Under the pieces are notes generated by a model that was not told where the DNA came from, did not search any database, and saw nothing but the letters and a program-made list of their open reading frames with translations. A stretch of DNA of 64,000 nucleotides from Welwitschia mirabilis. Taxonomy: Eukaryota > Gnetophyta > Gnetopsida > Welwitschiales. Positions 34,909 through 46,562 of this stretch are shown here, piece by piece; positions within the stretch are counted from its first letter, which is position 1, and each line of letters starts with the position of its first letter. Where the stretch lies: assembly GCA_051453625.1 (NCBI GenBank), contig JBOZIK010000001.1, positions 114,057,119 to 114,121,118 of the forward strand, in the 5' to 3' direction. Made by a program: the position numbers and the translations under genes.

Positions 34909-36430
34909 GCATTTGTTAGTCCTTGATAAAAAAAAAATGAAGGAAAAAATAGAAGTGAGCTAAATTGGAAAAAGGATGAAATATAATATTCAAACATATA
35001 AAAAAAACTTATATTGTTAAACATAGAGTGCATATTAAAAATATTTTTTTACTTTAACATCATGAGAAATATATGTATTGAACTTTGAGCTTATTGTTTC
35101 AAATCTATGAAAATCATATTTCTATTAAATATATTTATTTCAATTAAAGTCAATATTTTATTAAATATATTTCTTTCAATTAAAGCTGATATTTTAAGCA
35201 TTCTAGAGATTTCACCCCCATTAAGTAGATAAATTTTTCCCAAGTTTTTAAGAAAATGTACTTGTAATAATTTAAAAAAATGAGCTGAAAGTACAAAGGA
35301 TATGAAATAGGAAAGAAAAGTAAAAATAAAAAAAATGACCAAAAAATGAAAAATGAAAATGAAAATGAGGTTTAAGGATAAAAAATAAGTTTCATCCTCA
35401 TTATGCAATAGTACTTAAAAAATTTCTAACAAGAAGACTAGAAAAGATAAAGTTCTCAACATTATTTTATCAGAAAGTAAGTAAATAACTTTGAAAAAAC
35501 TAATTTGTAACTAAGAAAATCAAAACTAAAAATGGATAATAAGGAATAGGGAAAGATTAACTATTTTATTCTAAATTTAATCCCGATAATGATTCTTAAA
35601 AGAATATCATAAAACTCCTTGATGTAAAGATGCATGATTCATTATAAAAATATCATAGTTTATCATTTGATAAGGCAGTAAAAGGACCAATATCCAAAGA
35701 TTTTTGAAAAGTACCAATTGATGTTTGGACTATAATTCAATCCATATTTAGATTTTAGTAATCATATTACCTTGTTAAACATCATCTAATAATCAATATA
35801 CTAAAAATCCTCAAAGAGTTGTTTTGCCTTAGGATAATGGGAATCAAGTGGGATGTTGATAAACATCATTCTTCATGATAAGAAGAGTTCAACCACTATC
35901 AAGAGAGTGAGAAGTTCTAAGTAAAGCTAAATTATGACCAACTATCCCTCTAGTGGAGTTCTCATAGCTACCACATCATACTACCAAAGGTCCCTCTTGG
36001 AAAAATTTACCCTAGTATGCTTGTGGTAGGATAAAATGGTATATTCTTAAGGAGGATTAACTTTTAGTTCATTCCCTCTTTAATTATTTTTTTTTTTTTA
36101 TGCACTTGGGATCCCATTTTAATAGCATTGATTGATAATTAGAGTGAAACAATAAGACACTTGATTATCAATAAGCATCTAATTAACATAATTGATTCTA
36201 AAACAAATTAATCAAAGAGATTAGTTAGATATAAAAATATTTGAAGATTGGTTGAATCCAATATTTATTATGATAATGCCCAAAGTAAGAGATTACTTAA
36301 TCATGATAAGACATATGAAATTGAATATGAATAAAGTTAAAGATGATCAAGTAGCATCATAACTTAAACCAAGAAAAGAAGCTAACAGAAGATTTAGAAA
36401 ATGATAAAGGGACTTCAAGGACATATTCTA
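34909..36430 (-). other. E2 post-integrase region, no recognised gene
   Basis: About 1.5 kb between integrase and PPT. A minus-strand frame at 35408-35091 (105 codons) starts MHNEDETYF, then runs into a very hydrophobic Phe/Ile/Leu stretch of about 40 residues. This could be a chance product of A/T-rich DNA or a relic of the hydrophobic third ORF known in some Athila elements. The rest is AT-rich with a poly-T run at about 36088-36100. Confidence 0.4.
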
Positions 36431-36439
36431 AGTTAATTA

Positions 36440-37560
36440 CTTCTTCCAAGTTTGAGACCTAAGTATAATCATTAGATGATGTATAAATTTTAATCCTTTA
36501 TCCATTAACGTCTTAGATATGTTTGGATTGCAAATCAAAATTCTCAATAGAGCCATTAGGATGAACTTTTTCCACAAGGTAAGGACTAATCATTTATAGG
36601 ATAACTTGTTATTTAAAAGATTCACTTAAGTATTATATAGTAAGACTAATTAACTAGGATGAAAGGATTTGTGGAGGAGATTTTTATCATGGTAAGACTT
36701 TGCTTGACTTTTTCAGATGAGTTATCTATGAATAGCATAATTTCATTTATCATAAATATGTTGAATTTAGACTAGTCTATGCTAAATATTATTGTCAAAA
36801 TCTAATACATTAAGTTGATGAATGGATTTATAATAATTATAGCACACATCAATTAAAAGAATACAAGCTTTACCATAAGGTAAAAAATCAAGTAAATTAT
36901 GCTAAGTAGTATGGTAAACCTAAAGCACATCATTAACTTTAGAATACTTAGATTTCTAATTTTTGGAAATGAGTATTTGAAGTATTTTCTTAATTTTCTT
37001 ATTTGCATTTTCAACTTTACCATTTGTTTGTGAGTGACAAGAATTAGTAATCCTATGTTCAATTCCTACTAAAAGAAAGAGTTTTCTAAGAATTTTATTC
37101 ACAAGATGAGTTTCTTGATCATTTATCAAAATTATTGATAATTTAAATCAATAAAAAATTTTAGATCTAAGAAAAGAACATATAGTTTTACCATCATTTG
37201 TGATTGTAGGAATGTCTTCTACCCATTTAGTCACATAGTTTATAATCAATGAGATGTAATTTTTATTATAAGAAGTTGGTGTAAGAGGGATTATGAAGTC
37301 TATGCCAATAATTAAAAGATTTACATTTTAAGATAGGTTGACGGAATATGTCTTGAGATTTAAAAAGGCTACCAAAATTTTGACAAGCATTACATTTTCT
37401 AGTAAAGTTAAAGAAATCTTTAAAGAAAGTAGACTAATATAAACTAGCATGAAGGATTTACATAAAAGTCTTTTAATTACTAAAATGATCTCCACATACT
37501 CCATCATAATAAAGAGGAAGGATATCATATTTCTCCCATTTTAACACACATTTGCGCATG
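36440..37560 (-). pseudogene. E2 integrase remnant
   Basis: On the minus strand, 37400-37300 reads TRKCNACQNFGSL, the second half of the HHCC zinc finger ('KCD.CQR.G'). It is followed by a decayed core with segments like KLHLIDYKLCD (from 'Y.LVAVDYVSKW'). The C-terminal part near 36540-36480 has LMDKGLKFIH, like the 'NG.RLK.Y' end of Athila integrases. Start/stop integrity is lost, with stops in every block. It follows RNase H as expected for gypsy. Confidence 0.7.
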
Positions 37561-39507
37561 ATTTGATCTTTATATTTTCTATAGAGATGAGGTTCATACC
37601 ACTCATAGTATCTAATTCTATGGAAAAAAAGATTTTCTTTGATTATGGTTCCAATGTTGAGGAGTTTTTAATGTAACAAGATAACTAACAATATCATCAT
37701 ACCATGGAGAAAGATGTTAATAGATGGAAGAAAAATGTTCAATACAAAAGAGTTTCTTATCTAGAAAATCATCTGTAGAAAATGTTGTTCATGAGGGATT
37801 CTAGATAAATGATCAATCATACAATTATATTTTTCTTCTTTATTAATGATGGTTAGGTTGAATTCTTACATTAACAACATCCATTTAATAAGTCTCACAC
37901 TAGCATGATCAGTATAAACATTAGTATGAAAACCAAGAAGATAGTGTCCAAGTTTATCAAGGTAAAAGATTATGGTAAGAATTTATTTTTTAGTAGTATT
38001 ATTATTAATTTCAGCTCCTAAAATAGTTTTACTAATATAATAAATAACATTTAAATATTTTTCATGTTGTTGTCCTAACACACCTCCTATAGCAATATTA
38101 CTTGCATCACACATAAGTTCAAAATTCTTATTCCAATCTAGTCCTTTTACACTAGGTGTTGAAGTAACTTTGTCTTTAAGATTTTCAAAAACATGTTGAC
38201 AAGACTTATTCTAATTAAATTTAACATCTTTTTCTAAGAGATAATAAAGAGTTTTGTAAATTTTAGCATAATCTTTAATAAATCTTAAATAAAAATATGT
38301 ATGACCAAGAAAAGATCTAATTTTTTTCTACATTTATTAGAGGAGAAAGATTTCAAAATATATCTTTTTTAGTAGGGTCTAATTGAATGTCATTGCTGGA
38401 AATGTGATGATCTAAAACTATCCCATATCTTACTATGAAGTAACATTTATATCAACTCAAATAAAGGCTAGCTATATGAATTGCTTAAGGACCTTTTCCA
38501 ATCTTTTTAAAGTTTGCTCAAAAAAATCCCCAAAAATTGAAAAGTCATTCATGAAGATTTTTATTGATTTTTTAATCATATCTAAAACTATATCCATCAT
38601 AGTCCTTTGAAAGGTTTTAGGGGAATTACAGAAGCTAAAGAGCTTTTTTATAAAGGTAAAGATATGAAAAAGAGAGATAAAGTTATTTGGGCTTGATCTT
38701 CATTAGCTATGCATAGTTAATTGTAATACTAGATCTATCAAAAAAGTAATAATATGCATGGCCTTTGATCCTATCATGAATTTCATCTAGAAATGGCAAA
38801 GGACAATAATCATTTTTTATGACATCATTAATATTTCTAAAATCTATGCAAACTCATCATGTTCCATTCTTTTTTAGTACTACAATAATAATGCTAACCC
38901 ATTTACTATCAAATATGGCATAAATAATTCCTTCATCTATAAGTTTAATAATTTCTTCTTTTATTACTTGTCTAATTTTTGGGTTAAGTCTCCTTTGTGG
39001 TTGCCTAATGGACTTGGAATTATCCTCTTAATAAATTTTATGTTAATTAATGAAAGGAGGAATGGCTAAAAGATATTTATAAATCCAAGAAAAAGCATGT
39101 ATTTTGGATTTAAGAATTGAAGTAGTGATCCTTCTTGATAATGATGAAGACGTGTTAATGATAAAGGGTTTTTGAAATTCATTATTCAAAAATATGTATT
39201 TCAATCCATTTGTTAGTTCTTTAGGTTCTAAGCTAGAATTATTCCTTATTATTGTTAGAATTTTCTCTTGATATGAAAGGTCTTATATGGCTTTAACATG
39301 TTAAACATTATGATCCATGATAGATTTAAAGCTTTCATTTCTTTCTTCACTCAATGTATTATCTAAGAGACCATTACTGATATTACATGAATTGAAGGAA
39401 TTAAGGATTTCTAAGATTTCTTTACTTTATTCAAGATCATCAAATAAATTTGGATTGTATAAAGTAAGAATCCTCTCTTCTAAAGAATGATGTTGAATAA
39501 GCATAGA
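37560..39507 (-). pseudogene. E2 reverse transcriptase and RNase H remnant
   Basis: The N-terminal side (39240-39080) reads LEPKELTNGLKYIFL, then RQPQRRLNPKIRQVIKEEI and DEGIIYAIFDSKWVS, a near-complete Athila RT opening. The palm follows (38880-38400): CIDFRNIND, YCPLPFLDEIHDRIKGH, then FMDDFS and GIVLDHHIS. RNase H at 38150-37980 has FELMCDASNIAIGGVLGQ with the first catalytic Asp kept, then a VIYYISKT block. Many blocks remain open for 40-60 codons, better kept than in E1 or CopM, but frameshifts and stops separate them. The upstream end is the gap at 39508, where P1 interrupts the protease-RT linker. Confidence 0.87.
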
Positions 39508-39654
39508 NNNNNNNNNNNNNNNNNNNNNNNNNNNNNNNNNNNNNNNNNNNNNNNNNNNNNNNNNNNNNNNNNNNNNNNNNNNNNNNNNNNNNNNNNNNNN
39601 NNNNNNNNNNNNNNNNNNNNNNNNNNNNNNNNNNNNNNNNNNNNNNNNNNNNNN
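39508..39654. other. assembly gap (147 N)
   Basis: Left junction of P1 with E2; the element's 5' part is missing here. Confidence 0.95.
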
Positions 39655-40424
39655 AAATTTATATCTTATTCTAAATATGAAAAGGATTTGATCAAATGAT
39701 TTGGATTGGAAAATACTAAAACAACTGATATACCTATATCTACTTTTTGTAAAGTTAGTCTAGATGAACATGGAAAATCAGTAGACCAAAGACTTTATAG
39801 AAATATAATAGAAAGTTTATTGTATCTAAACATAAGCAGACCTGATATTATATTTAGTGTTATTATGTGTGTAAGATACCAAATCCACCTAAAAGAATCA
39901 CACCTCTATATTGTCAAAATAATAATAAGATATATAAAAGGTACATGTAACTTTGAATTATGGTATCTAATAGAAACATATTTTGATCTTGTAGGATTTA
40001 TTGATGCAGATTGGACTAAGTGTAAGGATGATAAAAAGCACAAGTGGTAATTATTCTATATTAGAATCATTCTTAGAAAGATAAGCTAGTGAAAAGTAAA
40101 ACTCGATCTTACTTTTAATAGTAGAAGCTGAGTATATAGTAGTAAGATTCATTGTACCCATCTCCTTTAGATGAAGGAAATTTTAAAGGATTTCAATATA
40201 GTTCTTGAATTGGTTCCTATTTTTATGATAATACTAGTGCAATTAACTAAACATATTGAATTGAAACACTATTTTCTTAGAGACCAAGTAAAAAGAGAAA
40301 TATTTCTATGAATTTTGTTAGTACAGATTGTAAACTTGCTGATATTTTCACTAAATCCCTAAATTTTGATAACTTTCTTCATCTTTGTAATGAACTAGGG
40401 GTTATGTATCCATCCTCTAACTGA
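39655..40424 (+). pseudogene. P1 RT end and RNase H
   Basis: 39706-40050 is an open frame of 114 codons. It has TTDIPISTFCKVSLDEHGK, then LYRNIIESLLYLNISRPDI, VRYQIHLKESHL, YIKGTCNFELWY and DADWTKC. This is the classic copia stretch from the end of RT into RNase H ('LYR..IGSLLYL..SRPDI', 'RYLKGT...GL.Y', 'G(Y/F).DADW.G'), with the catalytic DAD kept. Just downstream of 40050 frames shift. Near 40250-40370 the last RNase H blocks survive as KHYFLRDQVKRE and a DIFTKS-type remnant. The best-preserved copia pol piece in the window, yet truncated upstream. Confidence 0.88.
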
Positions 40425-40720
40425 TTACAGGGTAGTCATCAGATATAGAATTCATTTAACTAGATGTGGTCAGTCAACTAGTTTGAAAACCCAGTCACTC
40501 AAATCTAAAGTACGTGATCCACATATTAATAAGTTAACTAGATCTTAAACTAATCAATCAAACCTATAGGATTATAGTATGATAGAAAATATGATAGACA
40601 TAATTTCTTTATTAAATCTCAATTTATCCCTTTCCTATAAAATCTAGTAGATCCTAAACCCTATCCATTATCTTCTAGCCACCTATCTCCTTTAGATCTA
40701 GCTTATTTTTTTAGGTTTTC
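40425..40720 (+). other. P1 spacer between pol and third ORF
   Basis: About 300 bp of AT-rich sequence without a coding signal, including a TCAACTAGTTT-type stretch. It may hold the leader of the third ORF. Confidence 0.4.
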
Positions 40721-41553
40721 TTGTCTATAAGCTCTTTCCATATGGTTGCAATGGCTGATGATCCTTCTAGAAGATGTAAAATGAGCCATCCAGAAAATAA
40801 TTTAGGATATTTTTACCATATAATATCTAAGAAAGTAATAGAAAAGTTTTCTAAAAAGTTTGAGAAGAAGCCTATGTTCCAAGAGAGGGTTGTTGCTATA
40901 GCAAAGCTCAGATAGCTCCATGATGCAGTGCAACTCTTACAAGATCTAGATCTTTCTTACATTTTTGATGTCTTAGGACTTGCCTATTCCTTTCTCACTA
41001 GAATGCTCTATATCAATGCTTCTTATGATGCTAACATTGAAATCCTTGAAATATTATTTTTGTGGAAGAAGATAAGAGTTATTGTAAATCTCATTGCTAC
41101 CATTTCAAATCTTCCAAAAGGAGATTATGATGAATTTTGACCTTTTCATAATTCCATGGAGGACATATCAGAGGTAATCATAAATATTTATGGTAAGTTT
41201 CATAGGTGGAAGACCACCCTTTCTACTTCTCTCCTTGTCTTAAAGTATAACTTCTTGCATTTAGTGTCTACAATAATTTCTTGTCTTTACTTGGCCATTG
41301 CGATAAGACCTCCAACTATAGGAAATATTTAATGTATTTAGTAGGAACTAGATACTCTATTAATGCTTTTGCCATAATTCTAGAAAAGATGATCTCTTAG
41401 TTAGAGTATCATACTATTAGGACTCTTCCCTATTCATTATTTATTACCAACATCTGTTGCTAGTATAGAGTCTAGTTCCATTCAAAGACAGAAATCCTTA
41501 ACCATATGTTATCCATTGGATGTGTGATGTTGTCTCATTACATATTTTTATAG
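40721..41553 (+). pseudogene. P1 third ORF, putative plant transposon protein-like
   Basis: Two open blocks (40721-40915 and 40928-41140) are joined over a single stop. They give MADDPSRR near the start, then KFSKKFEKKPMFQERVV, LLQDLDLSYIFDVLG, LTRMLYINASYDANIEI, KKIRVIVNLIATISNLP and GDYDEF. The layout (basic 'R.v..ERVV' block, aromatic helix, 'FYAN'-like block MLYINA, then 'v.g..i....I..lP..G') fits the plant family PF20167 as remembered. It continues with weaker frames to the gap at 41554. It stands after copia RNase H on the same strand and before the PPT, as in CopM. Product role unknown. It could also be called an env-like ORF, but no signal peptide or membrane helix is evident. Confidence 0.62.
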
Positions 41554-41726
41554 NNNNNNNNNNNNNNNNNNNNNNNNNNNNNNNNNNNNNNNNNNNNNNN
41601 NNNNNNNNNNNNNNNNNNNNNNNNNNNNNNNNNNNNNNNNNNNNNNNNNNNNNNNNNNNNNNNNNNNNNNNNNNNNNNNNNNNNNNNNNNNNNNNNNNNN
41701 NNNNNNNNNNNNNNNNNNNNNNNNNN
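41554..41726. other. assembly gap (173 N)
   Basis: Gap in the C-terminal half of the P1 third ORF. Confidence 0.95.
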
Positions 41727-41860
41727 ATAAAACAATGGGAAGAATAAGAAGAATAAAATTCTAAAAAAAAACTGAGGAGAAAGCTAAAGAATCTGACTGA
41801 TCTTTCCTTGTTTATTATGTTTTCGTGTTTGTTTATTTTCTCTTTTTTGTTATTGATGTC

Positions 41861-41876
41861 AAAAGAGGGAGAAATA
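41861..41876 (+). other. P1 polypurine tract
   Basis: aaaagagggagaaata, preceded by tattgatgtc. The same 'gatgatgtc' plus purine tract precedes the CopM LTRs, showing that the two copia families are related. Confidence 0.75.
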
Positions 41877-43678
41877 GTTAGTTAATTATTCAGCTTTACA
41901 TCATATGATATCAGTATTTTTCAATGTTTTTAGTTACACTTCTTAGTTTTTATCAAATGTAATTACTCTTGATGAGTACTTTTCTATTATACTGCACAAT
42001 ATTAAGTAATAGAGATGCATTTTTATATCACTTTTGTCTCACATTTTGATGCACATTTATTTAATCATGAACTATAATTTTTACTATATTTTAATGAATA
42101 TTAAATATCCTTTGATCAAAATGTTTTTATCACATATATCTTGAACTATACATGCCTCACCAACTATACTACAAATTGTTTTAGTATAAATGTTATTGGC
42201 ACAAGTTGAAATCTCTCTAAAAATGTTTCATTGGATATGAATGTTCAATATTACTTTTCAAATTTAATGGGCATTATTTGAGAAGAAGCTTTTTAAAAAT
42301 TAATATTTTCAATTAATTATAAGTTTTCCATCAAAGTTAAAATGGGAGATTATTGAATTAATATTTGCCAATTTGATGTCAAAATAACATTTTCTGTTTA
42401 GCAAAACATCTAGTATCTTATGCAAAAAATATTAATCTTTGTAGGTAATAAGCTAAAATAATTTATCACAATTTAAACCTAAACCTGTTAGTGTTTATAT
42501 CCTTTAAGGTGTCAACTGAATTCCTAAGGGGTTAACTGTACCTAAACCTTATACCAAAATTAACTAAATTAAAAGGGGTCGACCAGATTTCTAAGGGGTC
42601 AATCAAACCTAAGTATCTAATATTTTAGCTGACTATCAAGGTGTTAATTAGATTTCTAAGTGGTAAACCAAATCTAAGCATTAAATTTTTGTAGTTGATC
42701 ATTAAGGAATCAACTGGATTCTTGAGGATTCGACTAGACCTAAAGTGAAATATTTCCATCCTTTATCAGTAAAGGGTCGACTAAACATTTGTGAGGTTGA
42801 CAGAACTTAAACTGTAAAATAGTGTTGTAATTTTTTCTAGATAAGAAGAAAATTAGATAAATATGTGGGTAATTAGATCTTTGGTCGATTAGACATGGAG
42901 CCATAAGAAATAGGGGTCAATCAGAAGATTATGAGTGTAACTGACTTCAGTAATGGTACTAGTTAGAGTAGACCAGACATTTTGAGGGTTCATCGGTTAT
43001 GATGGAAATGGGATTTTTCTTACCATTATAAGCCCATTTTTTATTTTTTAAAAAGTATTTTCACTTGTAAAAATCCTAAAAGCCTTCTCCTATATATTTG
43101 CCAATAGTTAAAATCACTACACTGACTTTTGAATCATTGTGAAATCATTATTGAACTCATTAGCACATTTTCTACCTAACCAAAGATGAATCAAGAGATG
43201 TTGTTATCATTTTGTACTGATTAAGTTAGTTGCACTATATACTTATGGATTTTACCATCTTTTTAAGTAGTGGAGAAATACTATTCTTGAGCTAGAGATC
43301 AGGTGAAGCCTATGCATTATGGTATCATATCACCACTTTGCATTCTTGCTAAAGATTGAGATTAAGCCTTAGAAAAGTCTGATTGTAAAGGTTACTAGTG
43401 AATTTAAAATACCTATAAAGATATTAACAAAGATCCAAATTAGTCTTGGATAGAAGTTGATCACCAAGAGTGGAGTAGGATATTTCCTAAACTACTACAA
43501 ATCTTATGTACCTTCTCATTGGTATTTTTATACTTTCTATTCTTTCTTTTTAGATTAGTTTTAGTTTACATTTTCATAAGTATTTTAGTGCTTATTTTAT
43601 GTGAAAGTATTTTTATAAATATATTCATTTATTTTTAAATCCTATTCACCCCTCCTCTAAGGTTATCAATATTTCACA
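41877..43678 (+). repeat. P1 3' LTR
   Basis: Begins after the PPT (ttagttaattattcag) and ends ...tttcaca at 43678, after a typical cacccctcctct stretch. About 1.8 kb. No second LTR exists in the window to confirm the limits. It contains a tandem repeat at 42505-42820. Confidence 0.65.
42505..42820. repeat. degenerate ~65-bp tandem repeat with a GTCGACC-like core
   Basis: Five units begin near 42511, 42578, 42642, 42706 and 42775. The pattern is ggtcgaccagatttcta, aggggtcaa and a cctaag tail. The second unit keeps ggggtcgacc; the others carry C-to-T or G-to-A changes. Confidence 0.65.
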
Positions 43679-44100
43679 TCTATAGGGTAAAAGGCCTCTT
43701 CAATTTGTATGACCAAATATTTAATAACTCTAATTGATCTTTTAAGAGTTATATTAGTGATTTCTAACATAGTTTTCATTGATTTAATTTTGTTCTCTAG
43801 GCCCAACATTTTATAAATGTAAAGTGCCATGATGTTAACACTTGCTTCTATGTCTCTTAATGCTTTCTTGATCTTTTTACTTTTCTCTAATATAATACTA
43901 ATTGTAGCAGTATTTGGATCTTTGAATTTTAGATATTCGTATGCTACTAAGTTGGAAATGAATTATGCAATGAATATTCTACTTTATATGGTTATTTTTT
44001 ATTTTCTCTTGACTGAGTTTTTCACAACTTTATTGTATCTAGGATTATTGTGTAATATTTTTTTAAAAAGTTAAGCTTGCTTACATCTTGTAGACTTGCC
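43679..44100 (-). pseudogene. E2 protease remnant
   Basis: The minus strand at 43860-43690 reads DIEASVNIMALYIYKMLG, then VIKYLVIQIEEAFYPID. This is the Athila-type aspartic protease 'DLGASVN.MP.S.Y..LGL' followed by 'V.EDVLVQ...F.FP.DF'. The active-site Gly of D(L)GA is Glu. The frame breaks at the P1 insertion right after FYPID, so the remainder lies beyond 39508. Upstream 44100-43900 is the linker from gag, with little detectable identity. Confidence 0.78.
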
Positions 44101-46480
44101 TTACAAAAATCATTGTAGGTAAGATTAGTCTCTAATCTTTCTAACTAAGGAGCTATGATTTTATTTCTTATATTTTCATTGGTTTTTAAGATTGAATTTC
44201 ATTTTAAAAGTTAAAGAAAAGATATGTTAATCAAGAACTTCTGTGTCATTATTATAGTTTGGATCTTCTTGGATGTAATAAGTAAGGGCTTCTTTATTGG
44301 AAGTTATAACATGTCCACTTATTATCACTATCTTCCAATTCTTCTTATCATAATTTGGGTTAGTAATGGTTTGGGTTGTAAGTAATCCTTGAGGTCTTCA
44401 TTTTCTAACATGGTGTATTGAAAGAAACTAATTAAATTTTTTCAGTTTATTGCTTTAATTTTGTAAATTTTTGTTGGTATTTTCTTGTATTTTCTTTAAT
44501 TTTGCAATTGAATCTCTAAGGGAATCATCCTTAGAAGAGTTATAAGACTGAAAATTATTAGGCTGAAAATTGTTGAAATAAAATTTATTGCCTATATCTT
44601 TTATCAAAAGAAGGTCTAAAGGCTAATTGTGATCCCATATTTTATGGATGAAATTTTTGATCATTTACGAATGTATTGTGTTTTTTATTGAATTCACAAG
44701 CTTCTTCAAAGATTATCTCTCTATATCTTAATCAAATGGGATAATATTTGGCATAATGGGAATTATCTTCACAAATTTTAGAAGGAGAGTAAGGGGTTCT
44801 AGTTGAGGCTGTTGATTTAACATCTTTGCATCAACCAAGGTCTTGGTATAATTTTCTAGTTTGCTAGCAAGCTCTTGAACTAGATTGCTAGGGCTAGATC
44901 GCTTTCATATTATAATTTCTTCATGTCTTTTAACATTTTTCATATAGTTTCATTTTCTTTAATGATTGATTTAGGTCATGTTTAAATTATTTCTATCAAT
45001 TCTTCCAAATTTTTCAAGCATAATATAAAGATAAGTTAAATAAATTTCCTCCATACGAAAAATATATTAGTTGTTCGATGGTGCTATTCAAGTCACTATA
45101 GAAGTAGTTGATAAGTCACTCTCTTGAAAATTCATCTCCAATATTAGATGAAATAGCAATTAAAAATCTTTTATAAGTTATTGCATAATGCTCATGAGGT
45201 GGTTTTGCAAAATTCATGATTTTTTTAATTTTTTTCTCATGGTTGCTTCACTCATGAATCTTTTGATAAATGCATATTGAAATTAGCTCTAACTCTTAAG
45301 GCTTTTGTATGAAATAGTTTTTAGCTAATTCTTAGCCTTACATCTAAGGGTAAAATAAAAAATAATCATCTAAGTCCTATCTATCATGTTCTTTTTCAAA
45401 TCTTCCAAAGTAAGAATGAGTTGCTCTATTTCTACTAAGTGTTGTAAGGGGTCTTCATCATCCTCTCCTAAAAAAGTAGGATAAGCTTGTAAAGTTTTAA
45501 GTTCTATATTATTTCCCTTGAATATATTAAAGGTGTTTTAGGTCTCTCTCTTTCTTTATGTTATTAGTTCCTTGAGAGTTAAGGTAGAAGGATGAGTAGA
45601 GGTAGATAGTTTTGTAAGTTTAAAAGAAGGAAGTTCTTGTAAAGTAGGATTTAAAGATGAAGATAGTTTAAATAAACTATTTTTAGAAAAAGGCAAACAA
45701 CTACTTTAAAAAATTTGTAAACTACTTTTATAGATCAGTAAACTATTTTAACAAAACTACTTTTAGAAATAGGAAAACTAATTTCAAAAATAGGTAAATT
45801 AATTTGAAAACTAGAAAAATCATCTTATTATATTCTAAAAACTAAAACTTTCTTACCTTTGTTCTTGAATTAAATCTACTGATCATTATTTTCATTTTCT
45901 ATTAATAAATTTCTCTCTTGTTGATGCTTTTTAGATGAGACCATTTACTTACTATTTTATACAAGGTTAAAAGCAAAACTTCTTTACGTTAAGATGGAAA
46001 AATCCTTTTAGATCACATAAAGTTAAGAAAGAGATTGTACCAACAGTGGATGTAAATTATAGATAAAGTTTATTTTTAAAAAAATAATAGTAAGATTCAA
46101 AAACTAATGTGGGAAGAAAACTTACTAAAAATTTAAAAAGAATATAGAAATTAAAAAATTATAGAAATTTAAAAATTTATAAAAATTAAAAATTGAAAGC
46201 AAAAATTAGAAAACAAATTAAAATTCAAATAAAACTAAAAAAGCAAAAACTAGTAGTAATGTAGAAATGAAAATTTATACAAATTAAGAAATCAAAGAAA
46301 AAACTAAAAAATTTAAGCTAAACTAGGAAAGAAAATATGTAACTTAATATAAAAAAAGAAAAGAAAGGAAAAACTAATAGAAAGTGAATATACAATTTAA
46401 ACTAGAAAAGTAAAAGTGAAAAATACTCTATGAAGAAGAAAAATTATATATACACACCACACAAGTAATTAACTTAAAAT
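44101..46480 (-). pseudogene. E2 gag remnant and 5' leader
   Basis: On the minus strand, 45130-44980 reads LINYFYSDLNSTIEQLI, then GGNLFNLSLYYA, matching the Athila Gag block 'L.QYFY.GL....R...D...GG.L...T...A...I..M'. Around 44530-44450 a coiled segment, KLKKIQENTNKNLQN, corresponds to the 'LE..L..Y...ND..IQN..A' block. The stretch 44100-44400 is linker. From about 46000 to 46480 the sequence is very A-rich leader without coding signal. Stops are frequent. The gag would build the virus-like particle. Confidence 0.68.
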
Positions 46481-46535
46481 CAAATTAGTTGTCTATGCAA
46501 TGAGGTTGAACCTTCTAGACTTCCTTGAACTCCTT

Positions 46536-46552
46536 CTCAACAATGGTTCCAA
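46536..46552 (-). other. E2 primer-binding region
   Basis: The minus strand reads TTGGAACCATTGTTGAG. The Athila/Tat consensus (from memory) begins TTGGCGCCGTTGCCGG. Nearly all differences are C-to-T or G-to-A, mostly at CG or CC/GG sites. Confidence 0.65.
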
Positions 46553-46562
46553 TTTATTAGAG

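Larger units (their letters stand above)
39508..43678 (+). mobile_element. P1: 5'-truncated copia element inserted in E2
   Basis: On the + strand, opposite to E2, this holds the end of RT, RNase H, a third ORF, a PPT and one 3' LTR ending at 43678. On each side lie E2 sequences that belong together: RT on the left and protease on the right. The 5' LTR, gag, protease, integrase and most of RT are missing. They are either deleted or hidden in the 147-N gap at 39508-39654. The right flank tctat (43679-43683) is the expected place of a TSD; the left partner is lost in the gap. Confidence 0.78.

Noticed and set aside
40721-41140. Two adjoining frames as a possible host gene fragment
   Set aside because: Strand, position after copia RNase H and before a PPT, and the parallel in CopM show it is an element ORF.
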